This document shows positions 41,101 through 49,966 of a stretch of 64,000 nucleotides of DNA, piece after piece. Positions within the stretch are counted from its first letter, which is position 1, and each line of letters opens with the position of its first letter. The position numbers were made by a program, and so were the translations under genes. The stretch comes from Clostridia bacterium (GTDB taxonomy: Bacteria > Bacillota > Clostridia > Oscillospirales > Acutalibacteraceae). The notes beneath the pieces were generated by a model that made no database searches, was not told the DNA's origin, and saw nothing but the letters and a program-made list of their open reading frames with translations. Where the stretch lies: the NCBI GenBank assembly GCA_017623615.1, contig JAGAOT010000013.1:62001-126000 (forward strand), in the 5' to 3' direction.

Positions 41101-41745
41101 TTGAAATATACTCACATCATTTGGGATTGGAACGGCACATTGCTCAACGACATCGGAGCATCTCTTGCAAGCGTCAACGACATGCTTTCAATGCGCGGAA
41201 TGCCGCATATAAATAATGTTTATTATAAAGAATGCATCGGTGTTCCCATAATCAAGTTCTACGAAAAAGTGTTTGATTTGGAGAAAGAGGACTACTCTTT
41301 AATAATAAAACAATATAATGAGGGATACCTTCGCCATCTTGCCGATTGTGATTTAACCGACGGTGCGCGTGAAGCGTTGGAATTCTTTAAAGAAAAGGGA
41401 TTGAAGCAGGTTGTTGTTTCGTCATCAAACAATGAGCAGCTTTGCCGAAACGCGGAAAAATACGGTGTTTCTGGCTATTTTGATGAGCTGCTCGGCGCAA
41501 GCGATTTTTTTGCAGGCTCAAAGATAGAAAGGGCGGCGGAATATCTGCGCAAAAACGGCGCCGAAAAGGGCAGGGTGCTTGTTGTCGGCGACCTTGAGCA
41601 TGACGCCGAAATGGCGGCGGAATTGGGCGCAGACTGCGTGCTTTTAACGAGCGGTCACGAGCATCCGGAGCGGCTTAAAAACGCGAAAATGCCATTAATT
41701 GACAATCTGCACGAGTTGATTTTCTTTGTTAAAACCGCCCAATAA
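41101..41745 (+). CDS. HAD family phosphatase (phosphoglycolate phosphatase-like)
   Basis: A 214-residue haloacid dehalogenase hydrolase. It starts at TTG 41101 with AGGAGCGGAG upstream. Motif I is IIWDWNGTLLND (nucleophile Asp near residue 8, with Trp-Asn-Gly instead of the more common Leu-Asp-Gly), motif II VVVSSSN near 105, motif III Lys in AGSKIERAAEYL, motif IV VVGDLEHDAEMA. The helical cap between motifs I and II fits subfamily I. The substrate could be phosphoglycolate or another small phosphate. It ends at a strong terminator. Confidence 0.9.
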   Translation: MKYTHIIWDWNGTLLNDIGASLASVNDMLSMRGMPHINNVYYKECIGVPIIKFYEKVFDLEKEDYSLIIKQYNEGYLRHLADCDLTDGAREALEFFKEKGLKQVVVSSSNNEQLCRNAEKYGVSGYFDELLGASDFFAGSKIERAAEYLRKNGAEKGRVLVVGDLEHDAEMAAELGADCVLLTSGHEHPERLKNAKMPLIDNLHELIFFVKTAQ

Positions 41746-41760
41746 CGGCGGTTTTTCTTT
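41731..41760 (+). terminator. intrinsic terminator of the HAD gene
   Basis: A 9-bp stem AAAACCGCC / GGCGGTTTT with T-rich tail TTCTTT; overlaps the stop codon. Confidence 0.9.
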
Positions 41761-41798
41761 GTTTAATATACACAAAAAGTCGTCATGTTAATAATTTG

Positions 41799-41828
41799 TT
41801 CATAATTTATTTACAAAACGTTTAAAAT
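41799..41828 (+). promoter_or_regulatory. probable promoter of the giant dockerin-like gene
   Basis: TTCATA (41799-41804), 18-base spacer, TAAAAT (41823-41828). Confidence 0.5.
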
Positions 41829-41834
41829 ATTGCA

Positions 41835-41958
41835 CGGAGAACGCAACAACTCCCTTATAAAGTAATTACTGTAAATTAAGGCATTGTCTGATGCCTGCAA
41901 AGAGACCTCTTGCAAGGGTCTCAAGCGCGAAAGCGTTATTTTTATGGAGGTGCAAAAT
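41835..41958 (+). promoter_or_regulatory. structured 5' leader of the giant gene
   Basis: Roughly 120 bases of leader hold three hairpins in a row: GGCAT-N6-ATGCC (41880-41895), GAGACC with inner C-T / A-G pairs and GGTCTC (41902-41922), and CGC-GAAA-GCG (41926-41935, a GNRA loop) followed by TTATTTTT and then GGAGGTG. I see no match to a riboswitch class I know (c-di-GMP, c-di-AMP and others were considered). Confidence 0.45.
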
Positions 41959-44900
41959 ATGAAAAAGGCAAAACGACTTTTAGCTGTTTTGTTGGCTGCG
42001 GTTATGCTGTTCTCTTCAGCATCAATTTCGACCTATGCCTACACAACGGCTAACAACTACCACGAGCCTCACGTAAACAACGAAATGTATTGGTTCGACT
42101 ATGAGCAGGGCTGCGGCTATTTGCTCGACATGCTTGATGATTTGCTTGCAGATGCAGCGATTTACATCACCATGGACGAACTTAATGCTTTGGTTAAAGA
42201 CGTGACAAAAGTTCTCAGTGGTGTTGTTAATGGCGGTACAATTTCACTTAATATCGGTGAACGTATCAAAAAAGCAGGTTCAAAGGATGAGAACCTCGAT
42301 TTAACCAGCGTTGACGAATTGATTTACTCACTTTACGGCATTCTTGACTGTTTGGACAATTCCAGCACGTTGGACACAGTTAACAAAATCGCTGACTTGT
42401 TTGGTTATAATATCTTGGGTGACCTTAACAACCACCTCAACATGGCAAACCTTAATAACAACTGCACAAGAGCTACCGCAGAGGACTCGGAAGTTCTTGA
42501 AATGCTTATCCTTTGGATTAGCAATCATACAAATCTTTTGGTTAAGGTTGTTGCAGGCACCGTTTGGTGGGGCGATGTTCTTCCCGACTTGCTTATGGAC
42601 CTTCTCCCCGGCTTAGTCAATAATGACGGCTACATTACCAATCTTGACGGCGCTCTTAAAAGCATGCTTTATACAATGCTTGTTGATGACAGCCTTGAAG
42701 CTATCCCTGCAGGCGAAACAATCGACACCGGCGTTCAGAAGCTTATCACATGGGCTCTTGCAACAGGCACAGGCTATACTGCCGAAACAGGCGCTAACTC
42801 ACTTCTCGGCGAAAATGCTTCTCCTCTTATGGCCGGCATGGATAAGCAGCCCGGCGGTGCTTCAATCACAGCAATCCCCATTAAGGCGGACCGTGACCTC
42901 GACGGCGTTGCCGAAGATTGCACAATGAACACCTATCAGCTCGTTTCAAACCTTCTTGAGTGCCTCATGGGCGGCATGCTCGGCCCCATCCTCAGCGATG
43001 TTCTTTATGATGCGCTCGATATCGAAATCACAGAGAAGTTCCCGTACGGCGACCCCGAAATTATGAACGACCAGATGTTCTCATTGATTATCGGTCTTGT
43101 TGAGTCACTCCTTGTTCAGAACGGCGCTCCCGAGCCTGAATATACTGATGACGAAAACAAATATCCCGCTCTTAAGATTGATGCAATGCTTGACTGGCTC
43201 TTCAACGGCGGCGGTCTTGATGCATTCCTTCTTATCGACTATCAGGGTATCCACATTCAGGATAACTTCATGTCGCTTCTTAACGACCTTGTAAGACTTC
43301 TTATCAACATGCTTCCCAGCCTCGGTCTTTTCTCATCGGCAGCTCACCTTTCATATTCCTCCGATGAACTGAACGCAATCTGGTATTACAATGAAGATAA
43401 GCAGCTTGTTACAGAAGGTACAGAAGGCGCAGTTGATATTACATATATCACCTACGAAACAGGCGATATCGTTTATGCAACAGAATATCAGACAATCAAT
43501 GAGGTTGTAACTCCCGTTGCTTATAACTATCTTTCAACAGACCTTCCTGTTAATATTTCCGATAAAAACGCTGATGACTATGCTAACCCCAAGTTCATCA
43601 GAAGCAACTTTGTAATCGGCACAAAGCAGGTTTATGCAACAATCATCAAGATGGCTCTTTATGACATGATTGACGGTTGCTACTTCCCCGAGTGGACAAC
43701 AGACATCCCCTCAGTTCTTGCTTACGGTCTTGCTGCTCTTGCAGCACCCGCTGTTCCCGGAAACAACTACTATGCAAGACTTGATGCTTATCATCAGCTC
43801 ACTCTCAACGGCGGCGTAGGCGTTGTTGTTGATGCAAACGGCAGTGCTGTTGACCCCATTCCTTACAAAACAACCAAGGTCTTCCCCGAAAAGGATGCAA
43901 GCGGTAATTTAACCGGCAGAACCCACAACGTTGACATTCCTTCGGCTGCTTTGAGCATCGGCTGCTCATATCTTGCAGCATACCTTAACACAATCCTTGA
44001 CCTCAAGGGTCAGACACTCACAACAGACACAACTCTTGAGCTCTTCGCAGGCGAATTCCTTCTCTGGGCTTGCCGCACATACATACCCATGCTTGCCGGT
44101 GAAGATAAGAACGGCGACCTTCTCATGGATGATGAAACAATGGGCGTATGGGCAGGCGCGGTTAACACATATGTTCGTGCAATTTATCAGGCAGATTCCA
44201 CCGGCTCATATGCAGCCCGTGAGCTCAAGGAAACAGCAAACCTCGACGCTGTTTATGACCTTCTCGATGCAACCCTCTTCAGCCTGATTCCCACATCATG
44301 GCTTCCCAACATCACAAGCTCCAATGAGTTTGTTAATGAATGGCTTCTCGGCAACCTTGTTGAGTTTGATATTCAGGGCATTATTGGCTTGCTCTCAACA
44401 AATATGGACCCCTCCGCAGAGCTTAACAAGCCTCTCCTTGAAGTTCTTCTTCTCGTAATCGACCGTGTTCTTGCTGTTGTATTTAACGACCGCGGTCTCC
44501 TTCTTCCCGACGGAAGAACAAATGTTGTTAAGAACAGGAACTACACAACAATCAAAACTCTTGATGCTCTTATTTCATCACAGGTAAACGGCAGCCCCAG
44601 CGAAGCAGCATCACTTCCCGTCTTGATTAAGAACCTTCTCACTTATATCAACCAGTATAAGGAAATGATTCTCGGCACAGTTCTTCCCTTCCTTGTTTCC
44701 ACCACTTATGAGAGACCTTATGACACAGATGTGCTCGGCACAGATATGCTCCGATATAAGATTGAAGACCTTGAAAATTATGTCGGCTCATTCGGCGGCA
44801 ACATCAACGCAACCGCTCTTAAGACCTTGGCAAATGAAGACGATGCAAATGCAGCGGTAGCGGGCGATGCAGTTGTTCAGAGAGTTGTTACCACCGACGA

Positions 44901-47310
44901 TGCCGGTAACATCACTGCAACAACCTATCAGATTAAGCTTAATAACGGCTCAATCTATGAATCCTATGCAACCAGAGAAGAGGCAGATGAAGTTGTTGAA
45001 CTTCTTAAGGATGCATATGTTGACGAAGTTGTTACGGTTAACGAAACAACCGGTGAAGAAACAGCTTCCTATACTGTTTACACAAGATGGTCATATATTG
45101 ACACGGCAACCTCTGTAACTCCCGAAAAGGATAAGGCGGAAGATACCAACCCCGACTATGACGACCATCCTGGCAGCTACAAGAATAAATACAGCGGCTT
45201 CCAGTATGCAAACCTCACAAATGAAAGAAGCGCATCCAATCCTCTTGTTTCATACGAAACAGGCTACCACAGATTCTTTGCTTATGAAGACTGGGGCGTA
45301 AACGGCTTCTATTACGCAGCCGTAAACAATGCCCTTGATGATGCTAATGAGTTTTCATCGTCATACAGAGACTTCGCTGAAGGCACTCTTCCCGATGCAT
45401 ACGGTCAGTGGTTTATGTATTCAATCGAAGCTCAGCTCAGGTCAAAAGACCTTTATGACGAAAACGACGACGGCAGAAGCGTTATTTCCGAGGATACCAG
45501 CATTGATGGCGACTATGTTGCTCCCACAACAAACGATGCAGGTGAAGTGACCGACCCCGGCTTCCCCGTTGACGGCGACCCCGGCATCCCCTCAGCAGTT
45601 TATCCCTTCACAACAAGCGACACAACAGACTTCTCCTATAAGGATTCCGTAACAGGCGAAACTGTCAGCGTTAAGATGAACGAGGTAAACGCAGCCAACT
45701 TCGAACAGATTGCAATGGCAGTTGCCTACGGCGCAGACAGCAAGAACGATGTTCGCTTTAACGACAAAGAGATGGAGTCTATCGTAAGGCTTGCTCTTAA
45801 CACAGTTGCATTCGATATCACTCCTCGCGGAGTTGCTGAAGACGGAACTCTCCTTTATAACGCAGGTTCCAAGCAGTGGAACACTCTTACAGAAAGCGAT
45901 TTCAACACCATCGTTACATGGTGCACAAACAACGGTCTTACCTGCGGCGCAGAAACTCTTGAAGACGGCACAACCAATTACTGGATTGCCTGCCCCGCAT
46001 TCAAGCTTATTGATGCAGGCATCGCTCTTAACGGCGTTGCTGCAAAGCCCATCACAAACGCTGAATATTCATCTTCATACGGCAGAATTTCCATGCTTAG
46101 CGATACAAACCCGCAGGGTCACGTAATGACCTATGCTGATGATGTTAAGAAGCAGATTCATAACAGCTATGAAGAATATGTTGACACTCTCTACACAAGC
46201 AGAAGAAGTATTTACAACAGAATCGACCTTATCAGCTATCGTTATGAGCGCGCTGAAACCAACAGACTTAAGAATGCTGACACAACAATGCTTAAGTGGG
46301 TTAAGGAGCTCAGCACAAGCGCTTATAAGAACGGCGAAACCAAGCTTCGTAACTATATGTACACCGGTGACGAAGATTTAACAACCGGCGAGCTTACAAT
46401 GACCAAGATTTACACATCCGGTTCATATGCAAAGTTCAAGGAAGCTTATGACTATGCTGATTCACTTATTGAAGTAGCCGGAAATGCTGCTTTGGCTGAA
46501 AATGAATTCACACAGTCTCTTATCACAGAAGCTTATATCGGTCTTCTTAAAGCATATCTTGCTCTTGTTGATTACACAGGCGCTGCTTCTTGGGAACAGC
46601 TTGACAACTACATGGCAATAGCTTATGACATCATTACTGATGAAAACAAGCTTGATGCAGTTCTCGGCTATCAGGCTGCAGGTCTTGCAGTTCTTGAAAG
46701 CACATATGCAGAATGTGATACTCTCAGAAATGACCCCGATGTTGACGACGAGCGCCAGACAGAAGTTGATAACATGGCTGCTGCTCTCCGTCAGGCAATC
46801 AACGCTCTTGTTTATAACACCGCTCCCGGCCTCACAAACGCTGCAGGCACAACAACAGATTTCCACAATACATCTGAAGAAGGCGCAGCACGTATCGTTG
46901 GTCAGGTATTCGGTCTTACAGAAGGCGTTGGCGCAGTTCTCGATGTTGTTGAACTTATCGGTATGAGACTTGACGAAGGTATCGGTAACACCCTCACAGT
47001 CACCGGCTCCGGTAAGGGTAACGGCACCGGCGCTTACTACAGCGGCCGTGTCGGCAACGGTGAAAGATTCAGATACTACGCTGTTCTTTACGGTGATATC
47101 AACGGTGACAGCCGTATCGACGGTACTGATGCAACCGCTCTTGAGCTTTACACCGCTCTCGGCACTCTTAACACTCTCGACTCAACCAAGTATGAAGCTG
47201 CTGATGCTGACCACGACGGTAAGGTTGATGAATTTGACGTTGCAGAAATCGTTGACCACTACACATTCGTTGAATCTATCGAGCAGACCAAGCACAGCAC
47301 AGACGCATAA
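41959..47310 (+). CDS. giant secreted protein with C-terminal dockerin-like module
   Basis: A 1783-residue exported protein. ATG 41959 has GGAGGTG with ideal spacing; an in-frame ATG at 41884 lies in the leader hairpins. Residues 1-29 are a signal peptide (KKAKRLLAVLLAAVMLFSSA, then SISTYAY). The first about 1000 residues are helical with many short leucine-rich amphipathic stretches (LLINMLPSLGLF, LMDLLPGLVNND); about 1000-1450 is acidic and aromatic; about 1490-1625 resembles FIVAR-like three-helix modules (LITEAYIGLLKAYLALVDY). Residues 1712-1770 hold two Ca-binding repeats, GDINGDSRIDGTDA and DADHDGKVDEFDVAE, as in type I dockerins. Codons are biased to aca/gca, suggesting high expression. 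No cohesin, catalytic motif or sortase signal was recognised. Confidence 0.8.
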   Translation: MKKAKRLLAVLLAAVMLFSSASISTYAYTTANNYHEPHVNNEMYWFDYEQGCGYLLDMLDDLLADAAIYITMDELNALVKDVTKVLSGVVNGGTISLNIGERIKKAGSKDENLDLTSVDELIYSLYGILDCLDNSSTLDTVNKIADLFGYNILGDLNNHLNMANLNNNCTRATAEDSEVLEMLILWISNHTNLLVKVVAGTVWWGDVLPDLLMDLLPGLVNNDGYITNLDGALKSMLYTMLVDDSLEAIPAGETIDTGVQKLITWALATGTGYTAETGANSLLGENASPLMAGMDKQPGGASITAIPIKADRDLDGVAEDCTMNTYQLVSNLLECLMGGMLGPILSDVLYDALDIEITEKFPYGDPEIMNDQMFSLIIGLVESLLVQNGAPEPEYTDDENKYPALKIDAMLDWLFNGGGLDAFLLIDYQGIHIQDNFMSLLNDLVRLLINMLPSLGLFSSAAHLSYSSDELNAIWYYNEDKQLVTEGTEGAVDITYITYETGDIVYATEYQTINEVVTPVAYNYLSTDLPVNISDKNADDYANPKFIRSNFVIGTKQVYATIIKMALYDMIDGCYFPEWTTDIPSVLAYGLAALAAPAVPGNNYYARLDAYHQLTLNGGVGVVVDANGSAVDPIPYKTTKVFPEKDASGNLTGRTHNVDIPSAALSIGCSYLAAYLNTILDLKGQTLTTDTTLELFAGEFLLWACRTYIPMLAGEDKNGDLLMDDETMGVWAGAVNTYVRAIYQADSTGSYAARELKETANLDAVYDLLDATLFSLIPTSWLPNITSSNEFVNEWLLGNLVEFDIQGIIGLLSTNMDPSAELNKPLLEVLLLVIDRVLAVVFNDRGLLLPDGRTNVVKNRNYTTIKTLDALISSQVNGSPSEAASLPVLIKNLLTYINQYKEMILGTVLPFLVSTTYERPYDTDVLGTDMLRYKIEDLENYVGSFGGNINATALKTLANEDDANAAVAGDAVVQRVVTTDDAGNITATTYQIKLNNGSIYESYATREEADEVVELLKDAYVDEVVTVNETTGEETASYTVYTRWSYIDTATSVTPEKDKAEDTNPDYDDHPGSYKNKYSGFQYANLTNERSASNPLVSYETGYHRFFAYEDWGVNGFYYAAVNNALDDANEFSSSYRDFAEGTLPDAYGQWFMYSIEAQLRSKDLYDENDDGRSVISEDTSIDGDYVAPTTNDAGEVTDPGFPVDGDPGIPSAVYPFTTSDTTDFSYKDSVTGETVSVKMNEVNAANFEQIAMAVAYGADSKNDVRFNDKEMESIVRLALNTVAFDITPRGVAEDGTLLYNAGSKQWNTLTESDFNTIVTWCTNNGLTCGAETLEDGTTNYWIACPAFKLIDAGIALNGVAAKPITNAEYSSSYGRISMLSDTNPQGHVMTYADDVKKQIHNSYEEYVDTLYTSRRSIYNRIDLISYRYERAETNRLKNADTTMLKWVKELSTSAYKNGETKLRNYMYTGDEDLTTGELTMTKIYTSGSYAKFKEAYDYADSLIEVAGNAALAENEFTQSLITEAYIGLLKAYLALVDYTGAASWEQLDNYMAIAYDIITDENKLDAVLGYQAAGLAVLESTYAECDTLRNDPDVDDERQTEVDNMAAALRQAINALVYNTAPGLTNAAGTTTDFHNTSEEGAARIVGQVFGLTEGVGAVLDVVELIGMRLDEGIGNTLTVTGSGKGNGTGAYYSGRVGNGERFRYYAVLYGDINGDSRIDGTDATALELYTALGTLNTLDSTKYEAADADHDGKVDEFDVAEIVDHYTFVESIEQTKHSTDA

Positions 47311-47340
47311 TCTTCTCGGTTAATTTAACTGCAAATCAGC

Positions 47341-47377
47341 AAGCCCCCGGCTTTCTTCGGAAGGTCGGGGGCTTTTG
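47341..47377 (+). terminator. intrinsic terminator of the giant gene
   Basis: A 9-bp G+C-rich stem AAGCCCCCG / CGGGGGCTT with an internal CTTTC/GAAGG extension and TTTTGTG tail. Confidence 0.9.
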
Positions 47378-47466
47378 TGTTGTAAAGAATATATGGTCGA
47401 AGCTCACATTGACCCTGCACAATAGTAGAGAGTCTGTTTTGATTTTTGCACGGCTTCATGGATGAT

Positions 47467-47497
47467 TGTAGGGAGCGGCGTCCCTGACGCGCCCCCG
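47467..47497. repeat. degenerate TGTAGGG-type repeat
   Basis: TGTAGGGAGCGGCGTCCCTG followed by ACGCGCCCCC, the left end of the repeat type seen at 40893 and 40983 but without the closing CCCTACA. Confidence 0.55.
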
Positions 47498-47610
47498 TGT
47501 GCGCTGTAAGGTGCAGAAAAAATGCTGTTGAGGCGACAGCGAGCCCCGACATGCAGTGATTAAATCTGAATTTTTTGATGATTTGTAAATCGCCACAAAA
47601 AAACAAAAAA

Positions 47611-47636
47611 TGCAGGATTTTTTTACCAATCCTGCA
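47611..47636 (-). terminator. hairpin with T-tract on the minus strand
   Basis: A 9-bp stem TGCAGGATT / AATCCTGCA; the minus strand continues TTTTTTGTTTTTTT. No minus-strand gene directly feeds it other than read-through from nagA. Confidence 0.6.
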
Positions 47637-47795
47637 AAAGTTATTCACGTTTATATACGGTATATACTGCATAAAATTATTCTTTATACGCATTATAGCT
47701 TTTGTAAAGTGGAAAACTTTACGGTTTTAGCGTCAAAATAGAATAATAAAGCTGAGTTATCCACTTTTTCCACGAGGTTATTCACATACGAAAGT

Positions 47796-47832
47796 AAAAA
47801 AGCTTTACAATCAAAAATTGTAAAGCTTTTTT
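47796..47832. terminator. bidirectional terminator after nagA
   Basis: A 16-bp stem AAAAAGCTTTACAAT.. / ATTGTAAAGCTTTTTT with a short loop; T-tracts on both sides. Confidence 0.85.
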
Positions 47833-47915
47833 GCTTGTCTGTATATATTCATGCATATTTAAAGGTATATATTATTATAATATAAAACTATATGCAAGAA
47901 TAAATTCAAGTTTGT

Positions 47916-49028
47916 CTATCTTACTCTTTTTCCCTTAACAAAAACAGCTTTTATCTGTGAAAAATCTTCAGATAAAATAAGCAAATCGGCGTTCTTGCCA
48001 ACCTCTATGCTGCCGGTGATTTTGTCAACTCCTATTGCGCGTGCGGGGTTGATTGTAACCGATTTTATTGCGTGCTTAAGCGGTATTCCGAAAGAAATCA
48101 GATTTTGAAATTCTTCAAAAAGATTTGTTGCGCTGCCTGCAAGGGTGCCGTCTTCAAGCCTTGCTGCTCCCTTTTTGATAACGCGTTGACCGCCGAGGGT
48201 GTATTCGCCGTCCGCAAGCCCCGCCGCCATCATAGCGTCGATTATAACAACCGTTCTGTCCTCGCCGAGAGCATTGAATGTTATTCGCAGGGTAGGCGGG
48301 CAGATGTGAATGCCGTCGCAGATGAGCTCTGCGTTAACATTGCCGCTGTCAAGCACGGCGCCTACCATTCCCGCTTCGCGCGATGTCAGTCCGTTCATTG
48401 CGTTATAAAGATGCGTTGCGTGGCTTATTCCGCATTCAATGGCTGCTTTACCCTGAGCATAGTCAGCAGTTGTGTGCGCCGCAGAAACGGTGCAAATGCC
48501 TTTAGCTTTATTTATAAATTTATGAGCGTCAGGCATTTCGGGCGCAATGTCAACAAGCTTAACCGGGCATATCGCATTCAGTTCGCTGAAAACTTCAAAA
48601 TCAGGGTTGAGGATATGCTCCTCTGCCTGCGCTCCTTTTTTGGCGGGTGAAATAAAGGGACCCTCCATGTTTATTCCGTGAATATAAGCGCCGTTTTCCT
48701 TGCCCATTGAATCCGCAACATATTTAAAGCAGCTTTTGAGCATTGCGACGGGCAGAGTCATCGTTGTAGGGCAGAAGGACGTAATTCCGTTTTGAGCAAG
48801 CCATTCGCTCATTTTAAGCGCTGCATCCTCTTTGCCGCTTGTAACATCCGACATGTTGCAGCCGTGAATGTGAATGTCGATAAATCCGGGCAAAACAACG
48901 CATCCGCTGAAATCTTCTCCGACGCAATCGGTCTTTTGAAGTGATTTAATAATTTCGCCTTCAATTTCTATATCTGTCTTTTCGGGAGTGAAATCCTTGC
49001 CGTAAACCACGGCGTTTTTAATAATCAA
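47916..49028 (-). CDS. nagA: N-acetylglucosamine-6-phosphate deacetylase
   Basis: A 370-residue amidohydrolase that deacetylates GlcNAc-6-P to GlcN-6-P in amino-sugar and peptidoglycan recycling. I choose TTG 49028, because GAGGTGA lies 5 bases upstream; GTG 49037 overlaps that SD. Motifs: metal-region HIHGCNMSDVTSG (near residues 55-67), GINMEGPFISPAKKGAQ (near 120, metal Glu), SAAHTTADY and THLYNAMNGLTSREAG (substrate/metal His), VIIDAMMAAG (catalytic Asp, near 270). No nagB or nagE is adjacent. It lies downstream of acpP behind a terminator. Confidence 0.94.
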   Translation of the reverse strand: MIIKNAVVYGKDFTPEKTDIEIEGEIIKSLQKTDCVGEDFSGCVVLPGFIDIHIHGCNMSDVTSGKEDAALKMSEWLAQNGITSFCPTTMTLPVAMLKSCFKYVADSMGKENGAYIHGINMEGPFISPAKKGAQAEEHILNPDFEVFSELNAICPVKLVDIAPEMPDAHKFINKAKGICTVSAAHTTADYAQGKAAIECGISHATHLYNAMNGLTSREAGMVGAVLDSGNVNAELICDGIHICPPTLRITFNALGEDRTVVIIDAMMAAGLADGEYTLGGQRVIKKGAARLEDGTLAGSATNLFEEFQNLISFGIPLKHAIKSVTINPARAIGVDKITGSIEVGKNADLLILSEDFSQIKAVFVKGKRVR

Positions 49029-49059
49029 TGTGGTCACCTCGCGACTTAATTATAGTCAA

Positions 49060-49085
49060 AAACCGCAGCCGTTAAGCTGCGGTTT
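49060..49085 (-). terminator. intrinsic terminator of acpP
   Basis: A perfect 10-bp stem AAACCGCAGC / GCTGCGGTTT, then TTTTGAC on the minus strand. Confidence 0.9.
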
Positions 49086-49097
49086 GCAATGATATTT

Positions 49098-49325
49098 TCA
49101 GATGCGGTCCTCAATGTAAACAACAAGGTCGCCGACTGTCTTAATCTTGTCAAGTGCTTCGTCGGAAAGCTCAATGTCAAACTCGTCTTCGATTGACATA
49201 GCAAGGTCAACAAGGTCAAGGCTGTCTGCGCCGAGGTCGCCTGTAATTGATGAGCCTTCGGAAATAATGCTTTCGTCAACTTCGAGCTGCTCGCTGATAA
49301 TCTTTTTGATTTTTTCAAATACCAT
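49098..49325 (-). CDS. acpP: acyl carrier protein
   Basis: A 75-residue acidic protein that carries growing acyl chains in fatty acid synthesis. The 4'-phosphopantetheine site is GADSLDLVDL with the modified Ser35. ATG 49325 has AAAGGAG nine bases upstream; a longer frame back to 49406 would cover the promoter. It has a consensus promoter and its own terminator, so it is monocistronic and not in a fab cluster. Confidence 0.95.
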   Translation of the reverse strand: MVFEKIKKIISEQLEVDESIISEGSSITGDLGADSLDLVDLAMSIEDEFDIELSDEALDKIKTVGDLVVYIEDRI

Positions 49326-49377
49326 TTCTGTTTCTCCTTTAATGTTTGATTGTTTCCCCCCGGAAACCACAATATAA

Positions 49378-49406
49378 ATATTATGGGTTAATGAGCGTTT
49401 TGTCAA
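49378..49406 (-). promoter_or_regulatory. sigma-A promoter of acpP
   Basis: Minus strand TTGACA (49406-49401), 17-base spacer, TAATAT (49383-49378). Confidence 0.8.
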
Positions 49407-49475
49407 TAGCTATTTTCAAAAAATCGGGAATATTCGCAAAATGTTTACCGATAATAGTAAAAAGGAATGATGATT

Positions 49476-49841
49476 ATGGAAATATTGCTTGACTTGCTCA
49501 AGGCGTTTGCGGTTGGCGGGGCTATTTGCCTTATAGGCCAGATTTTGATTGACACAACAAAGCTTACGCCGGGGCGCATACTTGTTTTGTTTGTTGTTGC
49601 GGGCGTGGTGCTGACCGCTCTCGGGCTTTATGAGCCGCTTGAAAAGTGGGCGGGCGCGGGAGCAACCGTTCCTTTGACGGGCTTTGGCTATGCTTTGGCA
49701 AAGGGAACGGAAAAAGCAATAGCCGAGCAGGGGATAAGAGGAATTTTAACCGGAGCATTCACAGCGGCTTCTGCCGGGGTGACTGCCGTGATTCTCTGCG
49801 GCATTATAGCTTCGTTCATTGCAAAGCCTAAGGAAAAGTGA
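49476..49841 (+). CDS. spoVAE: stage V sporulation protein AE (SpoVAEB type)
   Basis: A 121-residue membrane protein with about four spans. ATG 49476 is nine bases after AAAGGA; ATGs at 49467 and 49470 abut the SD. The sequence GGAICLIGQILIDTTKLTPG, LGLYEPLEKWAGAGATVPLT and GFGYALAKG matches SpoVAE (PF03862). With SpoVAC and SpoVAD it moves dipicolinic acid into the forespore and out at germination. Those partners are not adjacent here, so either the spoVA operon is split or this is a lone copy. Confidence 0.92.
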   Translation: MEILLDLLKAFAVGGAICLIGQILIDTTKLTPGRILVLFVVAGVVLTALGLYEPLEKWAGAGATVPLTGFGYALAKGTEKAIAEQGIRGILTGAFTAASAGVTAVILCGIIASFIAKPKEK

Positions 49842-49924
49842 AATACACGCAAAAACATTACACTTTAAATGATATGTATTTTTGCGGCTTTGTCAACGAG
49901 GATTTTACCGAATTAATAAAATCT

Positions 49925-49953
49925 TAAAAAAATCCCCGCCCAAACGGACGGGG
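49925..49953 (-). terminator. intrinsic terminator of the 53-residue membrane protein gene
   Basis: On the minus strand an 8-bp stem CCCCGTCC / GGGCGGGG with one U-G pair, then ATTTTTTT. Confidence 0.85.
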
Positions 49954-49966
49954 AAAAGCTTTTTGA

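Larger units (their letters stand above)
47378..47915. other. 538-bp gene-free region with hairpins and DnaA-box-like sites
   Basis: No convincing gene. From left to right it holds a repeat remnant (47467), a T-tract hairpin (47611), a small hairpin GTAAAGT-GGAAA-ACTTTAC (47704-47722), three DnaA-box-like 9-mers in the same orientation (TTATTCACG 47641-47649, TTATCCACT 47757-47765, TTATTCACA 47778-47786) and the nagA terminator (47796). The right half is A+T-rich. Confidence 0.55.

Noticed and set aside
41746..41958. Cyclic di-GMP riboswitch before the giant gene
   Set aside because: A CACGG-like stretch and some GCAA motifs occur, but the conserved core and tetraloop receptor of the class I aptamer are not there.
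47325..47693. A 122-codon minus-strand frame in the gap after the giant gene
   Set aside because: It spans a terminator and a repeat remnant, has no ribosome site, and its translation looks random; treated as non-coding.
47641..47786. Chromosomal replication origin
   Set aside because: Only three DnaA-box-like sites and no dnaA/dnaN/rpmH/recF nearby; kept as a lower-level finding.
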